A stretch of DNA of 43,765 nt from contig VBCM01000095.1 of NCBI GenBank assembly GCA_005883675.1, positions 1 to 43,765 of the forward strand. The letters are read 5' to 3'. Below are positions 33,002-41,127 of this stretch, piece by piece (within the stretch, counting starts at the first letter, position 1; each line of letters opens with the position of its first letter). A program made the position numbers and the translations under genes. The notes beneath the pieces were generated by a model that saw only the letters and a program-made list of their open reading frames with translations, searched no databases and was not told where the DNA came from. The DNA is from Betaproteobacteria bacterium (GTDB lineage: Bacteria; Pseudomonadota; Gammaproteobacteria; Burkholderiales; SG8-39).

Positions 33002-33763
33002 ATGGAAATCGTGCCCGTCAAAGCGTTCAAAGACAACTACGTCTGGACGCTGCGCAACGAGACGCATGCCGCGGTCGTCGACCCCGGCGAGGCGCGGCCG
33101 GTGCTCGACTATCTCGGGCGCGAGAAGCTCAAGCTCGCGGCGATCCTCGCCACGCACCATCATCCGGACCACGTCGGCGGCATCGCGGAGCTCGTGCAGC
33201 ACTACCGCGTTCCGGTATACGGCCCGCGCAACGAGCCGATTCCGACGCTCACGCAGCCGCTCGGTGAAGGCGATCGCATCAGCATCCCCGAGCTTGGGGT
33301 GAGCTTCACGGTGCTCGACATCCCCGGCCACACGCGCGCGCACATTGCCTATTATGGGGCAGGCTCGCTTTTCTGCGGCGACACGCTCTTCGCCTGCGGC
33401 TGCGGGCGGCTCTTCGAAGGCACCGCCGAGCAGATGTACGCCTCGCTTGCCAAGCTCGCTGCGCTGCCAGATGACACGAAGGTCTATTGCGGCCACGAGT
33501 ACACGCTCGCCAACATCGGCTTCGCCAAGGCGGTGGAGCCCGACAACCGCGCGCTCTCGGCGCGCGAGGCGCGCGACCGCAAGCTGCGCGAGGCCGGCAC
33601 GCCGACCGTGCCAAGCACGCTCGCCGACGAGAAGGCGACGAACCCGTTCCTGCGCTGCCGCGAGCCGGCGGTCATCGACTCGGCGAACAAGTATCTCGGC
33701 GCGCGCATCGCCGACCCGGTGCGCGTGTTCGCTGCGATCCGCGACTGGAAGAACCGCTTTTGA
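33002..33763 (+). CDS. gloB: Hydroxyacylglutathione hydrolase (glyoxalase II)
   Basis: 253 residues. The metallo-beta-lactamase motif THHHPDHVGG (about residue 52) supplies the zinc ligands, followed by PGHTRAHIAYY (His about 110), FCGDTLFACGCGRLFEG (Asp about 128) and YCGHEYTLAN (His about 166). The C-terminal glyoxalase II domain (NPFLRCREP, AIRDWKNRF) is complete. It hydrolyses S-lactoylglutathione to lactate and glutathione in methylglyoxal detoxification. Its ATG and the divergent methyltransferase start almost coincide, so the gloB promoter must lie inside that gene. The stop overlaps the mltD start as TTGA. Confidence 0.96.
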   Translation: MEIVPVKAFKDNYVWTLRNETHAAVVDPGEARPVLDYLGREKLKLAAILATHHHPDHVGGIAELVQHYRVPVYGPRNEPIPTLTQPLGEGDRISIPELGVSFTVLDIPGHTRAHIAYYGAGSLFCGDTLFACGCGRLFEGTAEQMYASLAKLAALPDDTKVYCGHEYTLANIGFAKAVEPDNRALSAREARDRKLREAGTPTVPSTLADEKATNPFLRCREPAVIDSANKYLGARIADPVRVFAAIRDWKNRF

Positions 33764-35232
33764 GGCTGCGCGCGCTTCTCGCCGCCGCGGCCGCGGCGCT
33801 CCTGCCGGCGTGTTCCACGCCACCGGCGAGCGAGCTGCCCCCCAGTGCCCAGGAGGAGGGCGCCGCGCCGGCGAGCACGCCGGCGCCACCGGCAGCCACA
33901 CGCGCGCCGGCTGCGCAGGCGCCTGCCAAAGCGGCGAGCGGCACGGCGTTTGAAGGCGCGCACGCTACCGTCACGCCACGCGAGCACATCGCCACCATCG
34001 ACCGCACCACGCCGCCGGAGGACCTCTGGCAGCGCATCCGCCAGGGCTTCGCCATGCCCGACATCGACAATGCGCTGGTGCGCGAGAAGATGGCCTACTA
34101 CGCGGCGCGGCCCGAGTACCTGCAGCGCACCTTCAACCGCAGCCGCATGTACCTCTATCACATCGTCGAGGAGCTCGAGAAGCGCGGCATGCCCACCGAG
34201 ATTGCCCTCCTGCCGATGGTCGAGAGCGCCTTCAATCCGATGGCCTACTCGCGCGCTCACGCCTCCGGCCTGTGGCAGTTCGTCCCCGGCACCGGCAAGC
34301 GCTGGGAGCTGCAGCAGAACTGGTGGTACGACGGCCGGCGCGACATCGTCGATTCGACCAACGCCGCGCTCGACTACCTCCAGTACCTCTATGAGATGTA
34401 CGGCGACTGGCAGCTCGCCCTCGCCTCGTACAACTGGGGCGAGAACGCGGTGGCGCGCGCGGTCGCGAAGAACCGCCGCGCAGCCAAGCCGGCTGACTAT
34501 GCGCATCTCAGCATGCCGCTCGAGACGCGACACTACCTGCCGAAGCTCCAGGCGCTGAAGAACATCATCAGCAACCCCGAGCCGCTCGGCATCGTGCTCG
34601 ACCCGATCCCGAACCAGCCTTACTTCGCGACCTACACGAAGCTGCGCGACATCGACGTGCAGCTCGCGGCGAAGCTCGCCGACATGTCGGTCGATCAGTT
34701 CATCGCGCTGAACCCCGGCTTCAGCCGCCCGCTGATCCGCGCTTCGGTGACGCCTCGCATCGTGCTCCCCGCCGACAAGGTGGACATCTTCCACGAGAAC
34801 CTGCAGAAGCTCGACGAGCAGTCGCTCGTCTCGTGGAAGACCTATTACCCGAAGAAGGGCGAGAGCCTCGAGTCGATCGCCAAGAAGTACAGCATGACGG
34901 TCGCGCACCTGCGCGAAGTGAACGGCATCTCGCCGCGCTCGCGCAGCATGCCGAGCCTGCTCGTCGTGCCGGCGAACGGCCGCGCCGCCGTCGCCATGGC
35001 GAAGCTGCCGATCATGTACGCGCCGCCGATCCCGATCACCTACCGCCGGATCTACCACACGGTGAAGCCGGGCGAGACGCTCGCCTCGATCGCCAAGCGC
35101 TACCGCGTATCGGCGGAAGACATGAAGCGCTGGAACCCTAAGGGCGCGATCGTCGGGCAGCGTGTCACCATGGAAGTGCGCGCCGCGAAAGGCAAGCCGC
35201 GCGCCCAGGCGAAGGGCAAGCGCCGCGCGTAA
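33760..35232 (+). CDS. mltD: Membrane-bound lytic murein transglycosylase D with LysM repeats
   Basis: 490 residues. The N-terminus is a lipoprotein signal (ALLPAC, lipobox Cys about residue 18), then an Ala/Pro-rich linker of about 50 residues. The SLT domain has catalytic Glu155 in PMVESAFNP, with ASGLWQFVPGTGKRW and ALASYNWGENAV as the further family motifs. Two LysM modules close the protein (PKKGESLESIAKKYSM about 367 and VKPGETLASIAKRYRV about 438), preceded by a third LysM-like segment about 300-345; a basic tail ends it. It cleaves peptidoglycan glycan strands. The start is TTG at 33760 in a TTGA overlap with gloB, chosen because the signal begins there and no ATG fits. Confidence 0.93.
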   Translation: MRLRALLAAAAAALLPACSTPPASELPPSAQEEGAAPASTPAPPAATRAPAAQAPAKAASGTAFEGAHATVTPREHIATIDRTTPPEDLWQRIRQGFAMPDIDNALVREKMAYYAARPEYLQRTFNRSRMYLYHIVEELEKRGMPTEIALLPMVESAFNPMAYSRAHASGLWQFVPGTGKRWELQQNWWYDGRRDIVDSTNAALDYLQYLYEMYGDWQLALASYNWGENAVARAVAKNRRAAKPADYAHLSMPLETRHYLPKLQALKNIISNPEPLGIVLDPIPNQPYFATYTKLRDIDVQLAAKLADMSVDQFIALNPGFSRPLIRASVTPRIVLPADKVDIFHENLQKLDEQSLVSWKTYYPKKGESLESIAKKYSMTVAHLREVNGISPRSRSMPSLLVVPANGRAAVAMAKLPIMYAPPIPITYRRIYHTVKPGETLASIAKRYRVSAEDMKRWNPKGAIVGQRVTMEVRAAKGKPRAQAKGKRRA

Positions 35233-35240
35233 TTAGGACA

Positions 35241-35275
35241 GCCGGGCTAGGCAGCGCGTCTGCCCAGGCTATTTC
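35241..35275 (+). terminator. Possible weak terminator after mltD
   Basis: A short stem GGCAG-CGCGT-CTGCC at 35250-35264, with outer AGCC/GGCT pairing, is followed by ATTTCC. The T run is poor, so intrinsic termination is uncertain. Confidence 0.25.
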
Positions 35276-35310
35276 CACTCCCCCGGCCGGTGATTATGGT
35301 TCATGAGGCC

Positions 35311-36192
35311 ATGATCACGTTCGCCGTCCAGAAGCAGGTCGAGGCCTACTGGAACGCGAAGCCCTGCGACTCCGAATTCACCGCGATCCAGGGACTCACG
35401 CCGGAGTTCTTTTCGGCCGTCGAAGCCGAGCGCTACCGGCTGCAGTGGCACATCCCGCGGCTGCTCGATCAGTTCAGCTGGGTGGGCAAGCGCGTGCTCG
35501 AGATCGGCACCGGCGTGGGCACCGATGCGCGAGCGCTCATCCGCCGCGGCGCTTCGTACACCGGCATCAACATCGACGCCGGGTCTACTGCCACGACCTC
35601 GGCGGCGCTCGAGACCTTTGGCCTGTCCGGGCAGGTGCTCCAGGCCGATGCGACCCGCATGCGCTTCCCGGATGCCAGCTTCGACTTCGTCTACAGCTTC
35701 GGCGTGCTGCACCACATTCCCGACGTGCAGGCGGCGATGCGCGAGATCAGGCGCGTGCTCAAGCCAGGCGGCGAAGTGCTCGCCATGGTCTACAACCGCA
35801 GGTCGATTAACTACGCGGTCGAGATAAGGCTCCTGCGCAAGCTCGCCATGCAGCTCCTGCGCTTTCCCGGCTGCGTAGACCTGCTCGCAAGAGTCGGTTT
35901 CCCGCGCGACAAGCTCGAGCGCCATCGCGCGCTCGCGCAAAGCGCCTCCCGGATGAGCGACGAGGAATGGCTCGCCCGCAATACCGACGGACCCGACAAC
36001 CCGTACTCGAACGTGTACGACGAAGAAGAAACAGCGGTGCTCTTTGCCGGCTTCGACGTCATCGGACAGCAAGTGTTCTATTTCAACTATGAGCATTGGG
36101 GCCCGGTGGGGCGTGCCCTGCCGCGCAGCGTGATCGAGGCGCTCGGGCGCCGCTGGGGCTGGCACCGCATCGTCCATGCCCGCAAGCTTTAG
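35311..36192 (+). CDS. Class I SAM-dependent methyltransferase
   Basis: 293 residues. The SAM-binding motif I is VLEIGTGVGTDARAL (about residue 59), the acidic end of beta2 is GINIDAGS, and motif II/III reads FPDASFDFVYSFGVLHHI followed by EIRRVLKPGGEVLAMVYNR (parts: VLHHIPDV, RVLKPGGEVLAM). The N-terminus VQKQVEAYWNAKPCDSEF is typical of methyltransferases acting on small molecules or lipids. The substrate is unknown. Start is uncertain: ATG 35311 is nearest the conserved region, ATG 35296 and GTG 35290 are alternatives, and none has an ideal ribosome site. It stands alone, 78 bases after mltD. Confidence 0.87.
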   Translation: MITFAVQKQVEAYWNAKPCDSEFTAIQGLTPEFFSAVEAERYRLQWHIPRLLDQFSWVGKRVLEIGTGVGTDARALIRRGASYTGINIDAGSTATTSAALETFGLSGQVLQADATRMRFPDASFDFVYSFGVLHHIPDVQAAMREIRRVLKPGGEVLAMVYNRRSINYAVEIRLLRKLAMQLLRFPGCVDLLARVGFPRDKLERHRALAQSASRMSDEEWLARNTDGPDNPYSNVYDEEETAVLFAGFDVIGQQVFYFNYEHWGPVGRALPRSVIEALGRRWGWHRIVHARKL

Positions 36193-36315
36193 CAGCAGCA
36201 CCTCGTTATCAGGCTGTCCCGGTGCGGGTCAAACATCGACAGGCCGGGTCAACGCCCGTCAAGGCACTCGACTTTTTCAGGGCGGCTCAGCCCAGCCGGA
36301 TCTAAGCTCGCATCG

Positions 36316-36465
36316 ATGGAAACCAATAGCGCCCGCTTCGCCATCGATGTCGCTTCAGACGGCACCGCTCGATTTCGTCCCGTCTCGCGATTCGAGCGCC
36401 TCTTGGAAGGCGGCGCAATATTCCTGACCGGGCTGGTTGCCATTCTCCTGGTCATCAGCTTCTGA
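36316..36465 (+). CDS. Small single-helix membrane protein (49 aa)
   Basis: 49 residues, not recognised. A soluble N-terminus is followed by RFRPVSRFERLLEGGAIF and a single hydrophobic helix to the end (LTGLVAILLVISF). The motif PxxRxERLxE followed by the helix recurs in the 37-residue protein at 37185, so the two look related. No good ribosome site is visible before the ATG. It follows a 123-bp stretch after the methyltransferase in which I see nothing. Existence as a gene rests on the recurrence of the motif. Confidence 0.5.
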   Translation: METNSARFAIDVASDGTARFRPVSRFERLLEGGAIFLTGLVAILLVISF

Positions 36466-36494
36466 TCGCAGGCCCGCGCTGATTCTCGGCGTTC

Positions 36495-36716
36495 CTATCC
36501 AGGCTTGGCCTTGTCGGCCCAGTTTGGCTCCAGCTCGTTGAGGATATCGACCAGCCGCAGGAACTTGTACTCCGGCATCTCGGCATGGCCAAAGCGCCAG
36601 GCGCGGATCGTGGTTTCAGGCGCGCCGAGCCGCTTTGAAAGCTCAGCGATGCCGAGGTGTTTCTCTGCGATCTCGAGCCCGCGCATGATGAGTGGACTAG
36701 CGGGCAGCCGATTCAC
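36495..36716 (-). CDS. Small helix-turn-helix DNA-binding protein
   Basis: 73 residues. The segment IAELSKRLGAPETTIRAWRFG (GIAELSKRLGAPETTIRAW) at about residues 22-42 is a helix-turn-helix, followed by PEYKFLRLVDILNEL, a helical region seen in small single-domain regulators. The start is a GTG at 36716 (an internal ATG at 36686 is the alternative). It faces the second small regulator at 36881 across a 164-bp spacer full of inverted repeats, like a two-repressor switch. Target genes unknown. Confidence 0.68.
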   Translation of the reverse strand: MNRLPASPLIMRGLEIAEKHLGIAELSKRLGAPETTIRAWRFGHAEMPEYKFLRLVDILNELEPNWADKAKPG

Positions 36717-36750
36717 AGGCGCGAATCTATCGGAACCCTGACGCGGCGGC

Positions 36751-36769
36751 TGTAGGGGTCCGCCCTACA
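36751..36769. promoter_or_regulatory. Perfect palindrome, candidate operator 1
   Basis: TGTAGGG-GTCCG-CCCTACA: seven-base arms with a five-base spacer, 34 bases upstream of the GTG of the 73-residue regulator. Size and symmetry suit a dimeric HTH protein. Confidence 0.55.
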
Positions 36770-36781
36770 CGCAACCGCGGA

Positions 36782-36797
36782 TGTGCGTTTACGCACA
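36782..36797. promoter_or_regulatory. Perfect palindrome, candidate operator 2
   Basis: TGTGCG-TTTA-CGCACA: six-base arms with a four-base spacer, midway between the two divergent regulators. Its sequence differs from operator 1, so the two sites may serve different proteins. Confidence 0.5.
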
Positions 36798-36856
36798 GCA
36801 CGGGTCGGCCGGAAATCAGAGTTCGTCAGGGTCGGGTTCCAGCGATTTGGTCCCCC

Positions 36857-36862
36857 TAGAAT
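36857..36862 (+). promoter_or_regulatory. Candidate -10 element for the rightward small regulator
   Basis: TAGAAT lies 18 bases before the GTG at 36881, close to the sigma-70 consensus. The -35 position would fall just beside the CGTCAGGGT arm, so binding there could block the promoter. The -35 itself (GGGTTC) is poor. Confidence 0.4.
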
Positions 36863-36880
36863 CGCTCTCGGAAAAACCCG

Positions 36881-37135
36881 GTGAAGATCGACGAATACCT
36901 CGACGCAGCAAAGGCAGTCCTGTCCTGCCGCACGGACTCAGAGCTCGCCTTGCGGCTGCGCGTGCAACAGAGTCGTATCAGTAACTATCGGACCGGCAGA
37001 ACCTTGCCGAACCTCGATATGGCGCGGCTGATCGCGACTGTCCTCAATATACGGTCGGGCGCCGTGGTCAGCGACATTCGCAACGAACGAGCGCTCCGCG
37101 GTGCGGCAGAGCGACGCAAAGCCGTCCTGGCGTGA
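36881..37135 (+). CDS. Small phage-type HTH protein (DUF3693/Cro-like)
   Basis: 84 residues. The N-terminus KIDEYLDAAKAVLSCRTDSELA and the helix-turn-helix LRLRVQQSRISNYRTGRTLP (about residues 24-43) match small Cro-like proteins of the DUF3693 type, found in phages and integrated elements. DMARLIATVLNIRSG completes the fold. The start is a GTG; no strong ribosome site is seen. It is divergent from the HTH gene at 36716, so the two could form a mutual-repression switch. A phage remnant is possible, but no other phage gene is nearby. Confidence 0.72.
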   Translation: MKIDEYLDAAKAVLSCRTDSELALRLRVQQSRISNYRTGRTLPNLDMARLIATVLNIRSGAVVSDIRNERALRGAAERRKAVLA

Positions 37136-37184
37136 AATCAATCATCGCGCGGCGCCCGCAGTGCTTGCTACGCTCGCCTTCGCC

Positions 37185-37298
37185 ATGGCACCCGATCAAA
37201 CGGACGTTCTCCATCCTTTCACACGGCGCGAGCGGCTGTTCGAACTTTTTGCGGTGGTCGTGCTGGTCTACCTGACGATCGCCATCATGGCGACATAG
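37185..37298 (+). CDS. Small single-helix membrane protein (37 aa)
   Basis: 37 residues: a short soluble start, HPFTRRERLFELFA, then one hydrophobic helix to the end (VVVLVYLTIAIMAT). It shares PxxRxERLxE plus helix with the 49-residue protein at 36316, which supports a real small-protein family. The ATG has no clear ribosome site. It lies 49 bases downstream of the Cro-like gene and might be co-transcribed with it. Confidence 0.48.
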   Translation: MAPDQTDVLHPFTRRERLFELFAVVVLVYLTIAIMAT

Positions 37299-37315
37299 GT
37301 CTTAGCCTTATCACC

Positions 37316-37477
37316 GTGAACGCGCGAAGCAAGCCGAACCCGCTTCTCGAGGCAGCTCAAGCGCTCATCTGCGAGCGGCTCATCAAGCATGGCCACATGC
37401 CAGGAACTGATCCGATCTGGCTCGCGCGGCTGCTCGTCTCGAAAATAGTACTGCGCGCCCTGCTCGCTCGCTTGTAA
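37316..37477 (+). CDS. Possible small protein (53 aa), unrecognised
   Basis: A 53-codon frame from GTG 37316 to TAA. It is amphipathic and basic, with LLEAAQALICERLIKHG and a hydrophobic-basic C-terminus (WLARLLVSKIVLRALLARL). It is 17 bases after the 37-residue gene and ends 9 bases before the convergent VOC gene. No known family and no clear ribosome site; it fills the only remaining gap in this segment and may be non-coding. Confidence 0.3.
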   Translation: MNARSKPNPLLEAAQALICERLIKHGHMPGTDPIWLARLLVSKIVLRALLARL

Positions 37478-37486
37478 GACGCACGA

Positions 37487-37981
37487 TTAGCGTTCGTACG
37501 CGCGTTTGAGCGTCGCGATGTCTAGCTTCTTCATCTGCAACAGCGCCGTCATCACCCGGTCGGCGCGCTCGCCGGACTGTTTTATCATCTCCGCGATCAC
37601 ACGCGGCACGACCTGCCACGACATTCCGTAGCGGTCCTTGAGCCAGCCGCATTGCTGCGCCTTCGGGTCCCCACCGACGGTGAGGCGCTCCCAGTAGTAG
37701 TCCACTTCGTCCTGGCTGTCGCAATACACCTGAAGCGAGATCGCTTCGTTGAACCTGAAGAGCGGCCCACCGTTGAGCGCAGTGAACGGCTGGCCCTCGA
37801 GCTCGAAGGCGACCGTCATCACCGAGCCGGCCGGGCGCCGATGGATCTCATAGCCGGCTTCGCCATACCGGCTGATCGCGACGATGCGCGAGTTCTTGAA
37901 AATGCCGGTGTAGTACTTCGCCGCTTCCTCGGCCTGGTGGTCGAACCAGAGGCACGGCGCGATGCGTTGAATGCTTGCCAT
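37487..37981 (-). CDS. VOC-family protein of the PhnB type
   Basis: 164 residues. The start IQRIAPCLWFDHQAEEAAKYYTGIF (PCLWFDHQAEEAAKYYTGIF) and the middle QPFTALNGGPLFRFNEAISLQV (FTALNGGPLFRFNEAISLQV) are signatures of the PhnB-like VOC group, with CGWLKDRYGMSWQVVP and LLQMKKLDIATLKRAYE at the end. These proteins are often annotated as 3-demethylubiquinone methyltransferase-like, but methyltransferase activity is not shown for them. Role unknown. It is 11 bases downstream of the efflux pump gene on the same strand, so it is likely co-transcribed. Confidence 0.92.
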   Translation of the reverse strand: MASIQRIAPCLWFDHQAEEAAKYYTGIFKNSRIVAISRYGEAGYEIHRRPAGSVMTVAFELEGQPFTALNGGPLFRFNEAISLQVYCDSQDEVDYYWERLTVGGDPKAQQCGWLKDRYGMSWQVVPRVIAEMIKQSGERADRVMTALLQMKKLDIATLKRAYER

Positions 37982-37992
37982 TTGATGACCTC

Positions 37993-39462
37993 CTATCCGG
38001 TAGTCGTGCCGCGCTCGGCCAAATCGACATGACGCTCCCACAGCGCCGTGTCCGGCATGCGGCTCGCGACATAGGCGGCAAGCGCGGCCGCGGCAGCGGC
38101 GACGAGGAAGGCGCGGTGAAAGGCGTGGATGATCGCGTCCACGTCCGCGTCTTGGAGAAGCGCGCTGCGGTCGACGCCGGGGATAAGAGCGAAGACGACG
38201 GCGCCGAAGAGCGCGGCGCCGGCGGCGCCGCCGGTGGAGCGTGCAAGGCCGTTCAGCGCGGTCACGACGCCGAGACGCTCGCGGCCCGCGATGGTCTGGA
38301 TCGTCACCTGGATAGTTGGCATGACGCAGCCGAAGCCCAGGCCGCAGAGGAAGCCGAGCGCGATCACGAGCGCCTCGTGCGAGGGCAGCACGCCCAGCAG
38401 GAAGAGCGCGACGGCCGACGCACTCATGCCGACCACCGGGATCCAGCGCGGGCGGCCGGTGCGCCGCAGCGTCTTCGCGGAGATCATCGCGGCGGTCACC
38501 ATGCCGCCCGTGACTGGCAGCAGCAAGAAGCCGGCGTACTGCGCGCTCACGTGATGGCCGAGCTGCAGGTAGATCGGCAGGAAGAAGACCACGGCGAAGA
38601 GGCACGAGGCGAAGAGCAGCACCACGATCGTCGTGATGGCGATGGTGCGCTCGCGCAGGAGGTCGATCGGCAGGAAGGGCGACGGGTGGCGCCGCTCGTG
38701 CCAGAGGAGCGCGCCGAGCGCGACGACGGCAGTGGCGACGAACGCGAGGCTCGTGCCCGATGCCCACGCGAAGCGGTGGCCGACCGAGGTGAACCAGAAG
38801 AGCGCGCTCACCGCACCGATGGCAAAGAGCACGTGGCCCGCCAGATCGGCCTTCGCCTCGGCTCGGGCCTGCGGCACGCCGCGCGGTAATTGCCGGAGGC
38901 GCCACGCCGCGAACGCGGCGAGCGGCAGGTTGGCGAAAAAGAGCCAGCGCCAGCTGGTGTGCGATACCACGATGCCGCCGATCACCGGCCCGCCGATGCT
39001 CGCGGCGGTGAAGACAGTGGCGAAGTAGCCCTGGAAGCGCGCGCGCTCGCGCGGCGGCACGAGCTCGCCGATTAGCGCCTGCGAGAGCACCATCAGGCCG
39101 CCGCCGCCCAGTCCCTGCAGCACGCGCGCGGCGAGGAGCTGCGGCAGCGACTGCGCCGCGCCGCAGGCAGCGGAGCCGAGCGTGAACACGCCGAGCGCCG
39201 CGAGCAGCATTTTGCGCCTGCCGCGCAGGTCGCCGAGGCGCCCGTAAACCGGCACGATGGTCGCGGACGCGAGCAGATAGCCAACGGCGATCCACGACGT
39301 ATCGCGCAGGCCCCCGAGCGTCGCGGCGATCGCCGGCGTCGCCGTGGCGAGCAGCGTCTGGTCCAGCGCCGCCATGAACATCGGCAGGAACACCGCGACG
39401 AAGAGCTGCAGGAACTGCGCGCGCGAGACGGTCTCGGGGCGCGCTTCGGAAATCGTGCTCAA
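37993..39462 (-). CDS. MFS multidrug efflux transporter (DHA2, EmrB/QacA type)
   Basis: 489 residues with about 14 hydrophobic helices. Family motifs: MAALDQTLLATATPAIA in helix 1 (D1 motif), GRLGDLRGRRKMLL (motif A, about residue 74), ARVLQGLGGGGLM (motif B) and GPVIGG (motif C, about 157), which together identify a drug/H+ antiporter of the 14-helix group. It exports hydrophobic compounds with protons. No MarR- or TetR-type regulator is adjacent. It follows the amidohydrolase gene by 9 bases on the same strand. Confidence 0.93.
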   Translation of the reverse strand: MSTISEARPETVSRAQFLQLFVAVFLPMFMAALDQTLLATATPAIAATLGGLRDTSWIAVGYLLASATIVPVYGRLGDLRGRRKMLLAALGVFTLGSAACGAAQSLPQLLAARVLQGLGGGGLMVLSQALIGELVPPRERARFQGYFATVFTAASIGGPVIGGIVVSHTSWRWLFFANLPLAAFAAWRLRQLPRGVPQARAEAKADLAGHVLFAIGAVSALFWFTSVGHRFAWASGTSLAFVATAVVALGALLWHERRHPSPFLPIDLLRERTIAITTIVVLLFASCLFAVVFFLPIYLQLGHHVSAQYAGFLLLPVTGGMVTAAMISAKTLRRTGRPRWIPVVGMSASAVALFLLGVLPSHEALVIALGFLCGLGFGCVMPTIQVTIQTIAGRERLGVVTALNGLARSTGGAAGAALFGAVVFALIPGVDRSALLQDADVDAIIHAFHRAFLVAAAAAALAAYVASRMPDTALWERHVDLAERGTTTG

Positions 39463-39471
39463 AGCGCGATT

Positions 39472-41127
39472 TTAATCGGGCTCGGGCCCTGATTTGCTGC
39501 GCAGGACCTCGCCGGGCCCGCGGTCGAGCGCCGTGTAGCGCACGCCGTCATATACCTGTATGCCGTTCACCCACACACCGTGCATGCCGACTGGGTCGCG
39601 CACCATGCGCGCGCCGCCGCCGGGCAAGTCTTTGACTCTGCGCAGCGCGGACACGCCCACGTTCGCTGGGTCGAAAAGCACCAGATCGGCTTTGTGGCCG
39701 GGGGCGATGAGACCGCGATTCGAGATGCGGTACTTGCGCGCGGGATCGTTCGTCAGGCGCCGCACGCCCTCCTCCAGCGTGAACGTGCCGAGCTCGCGCA
39801 CCCAGTGCGCGAGAAAATGCAGCCCGTAGCCTGCGTCGCAAAAATAGATGAGATGCGCGCCCGCATCGGAGAGCGCGATCACGCCCGCTGGGTGCTTGAG
39901 GAGCGGCGCTACGCCCGCGTCGTCGTTCTGGTAGAGCTTCGCCACGAGCTGCACATCGAGCGGCAAGTCGAAGACGTAGTCGAGCGGATCCTTGGCCGCG
40001 CGCCGCGCGAGGTCGGTGACGGGCACGCCGTCGCGCTCGACCTGCGTCCAGTCGCCGTAGAAGAGGATGCCCTGCTTCGGCTCGCGGAAGTTCCGGCGAA
40101 GCCGCTCGCGGAAGGCCGGCTGGCGATAGATCGCCGCGCGCTCTTCCGGGGCCGCCGCTTTGACCGCGTCGAAGGCGTCGTGCGAGTAGAGGATGTACGG
40201 CTCGCGCAGCGTGAAGTCGAACGAGAGCGGCTGGCAGTTCGCGTGGATGTACACCTCGTGCCCGCGCCCGAGCGCCTGCGCGCAGCGCTCGTACATCTCG
40301 AGCGCCCGCGTGGGCTGCGCCCGGTTGTACATGGTGAGCACGGTCACGATGAAGGCCGGCCGCCCGGTTTCAGCGGCGAGCGCTTCCATGAACTCCGGCG
40401 TCGCGCGCGGCCCGGTCGCCATGACGAAGATGCCGCGCCGCTTCTCGCCGAGCACGCGCGCGAGGCTCTTCAGCTCGTCATCGGTCGCAATGGTCGAGGG
40501 CATGGGGCGCCCGCCCCAGCCGCTGTGATTCGGCGAGAATGAGGAGGCGAAGCCGATCGCGCCGGCCTCCAGCGCCTCCGCCACCAGCCGCCGCATTTCG
40601 CCCAGTTGGCGCTCGCTCGGCGCTTTGCGCTCCGACGCCGCCGCTCCCATCACGGCGCTGCGGATCGTCGAGTGCTGCGCGAGCACGGCGACATTTGCGA
40701 GCGGCCGCTGGCGCTCGAGCATCGCGAGATACTGCGGGAAGGTCTCGAACTCCCAGCGCGTGCCGGCGAGCAGCGCCTCGACGTCCATGCCTTCCACCAC
40801 CGACAGGTTGCGCAGTACCGTCTCGCGCTGCGCCGCCGGGCACGGCGCGATGCCGAAGCCGCAGTTGCCCATCACCGCGCTCGTCACGCCGAGCGCGACG
40901 GAGGGCGAGAGCGTCGGATCCCAGGTGATTTGCGCGTCGTAATGCGTATGGACGTCGACGATGCCGGGCATGAGCGCGAGGCCGCCCGCGTCGACACTGC
41001 GCCGCGCCGGTTCGTCGGTCTCACCGACGCTGACGATCGAGCCCTCGCGTACGCCGACCGGCGCTGTGACGGATTTCGCGCCGCTGCCGTCGTAGACCCG
41101 GGCGCCGCGAAAGAGCACGTCCAACAT
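39472..41127 (-). CDS. N-acyl-D-amino-acid deacylase-family amidohydrolase
   Basis: 551 residues. The metal-binding DVHTHYDAQITWDP (about residue 58) and GNCGFGIAPC (about 91) are hallmarks of the D-aminoacylase branch of the amidohydrolase superfamily; HANCQPLSFDFTL and LSDAGAHLIYFCDAGYG (Asp and His ligands) are seen later, and GLIAPGHKADLVLFDP near the end is the composite beta-domain. Members release D-amino acids from N-acyl forms, but many act on other amide or urea substrates. It is divergent from the small secreted protein (52 bases) and is the first gene of a leftward unit with the efflux pump and VOC protein. Confidence 0.92.
   Translation of the reverse strand: MLDVLFRGARVYDGSGAKSVTAPVGVREGSIVSVGETDEPARRSVDAGGLALMPGIVDVHTHYDAQITWDPTLSPSVALGVTSAVMGNCGFGIAPCPAAQRETVLRNLSVVEGMDVEALLAGTRWEFETFPQYLAMLERQRPLANVAVLAQHSTIRSAVMGAAASERKAPSERQLGEMRRLVAEALEAGAIGFASSFSPNHSGWGGRPMPSTIATDDELKSLARVLGEKRRGIFVMATGPRATPEFMEALAAETGRPAFIVTVLTMYNRAQPTRALEMYERCAQALGRGHEVYIHANCQPLSFDFTLREPYILYSHDAFDAVKAAAPEERAAIYRQPAFRERLRRNFREPKQGILFYGDWTQVERDGVPVTDLARRAAKDPLDYVFDLPLDVQLVAKLYQNDDAGVAPLLKHPAGVIALSDAGAHLIYFCDAGYGLHFLAHWVRELGTFTLEEGVRRLTNDPARKYRISNRGLIAPGHKADLVLFDPANVGVSALRRVKDLPGGGARMVRDPVGMHGVWVNGIQVYDGVRYTALDRGPGEVLRSKSGPEPD

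Larger units (their letters stand above)
36735..36832. promoter_or_regulatory. Nested inverted-repeat control region between two divergent HTH genes
   Basis: The outer pair of arms, ACCCTGACG at 36735-36743 and CGTCAGGGT at 36824-36832, are exact reverse complements 80 bp apart and enclose the two shorter palindromes listed separately. The nested arrangement between divergent regulators suggests operators allowing DNA looping. Confidence 0.5.

Noticed and set aside
36495-37477. Calling the HTH segment a prophage
   Set aside because: Only two small regulators and tiny ORFs are present; there is no integrase, portal, terminase or attachment-site repeat.
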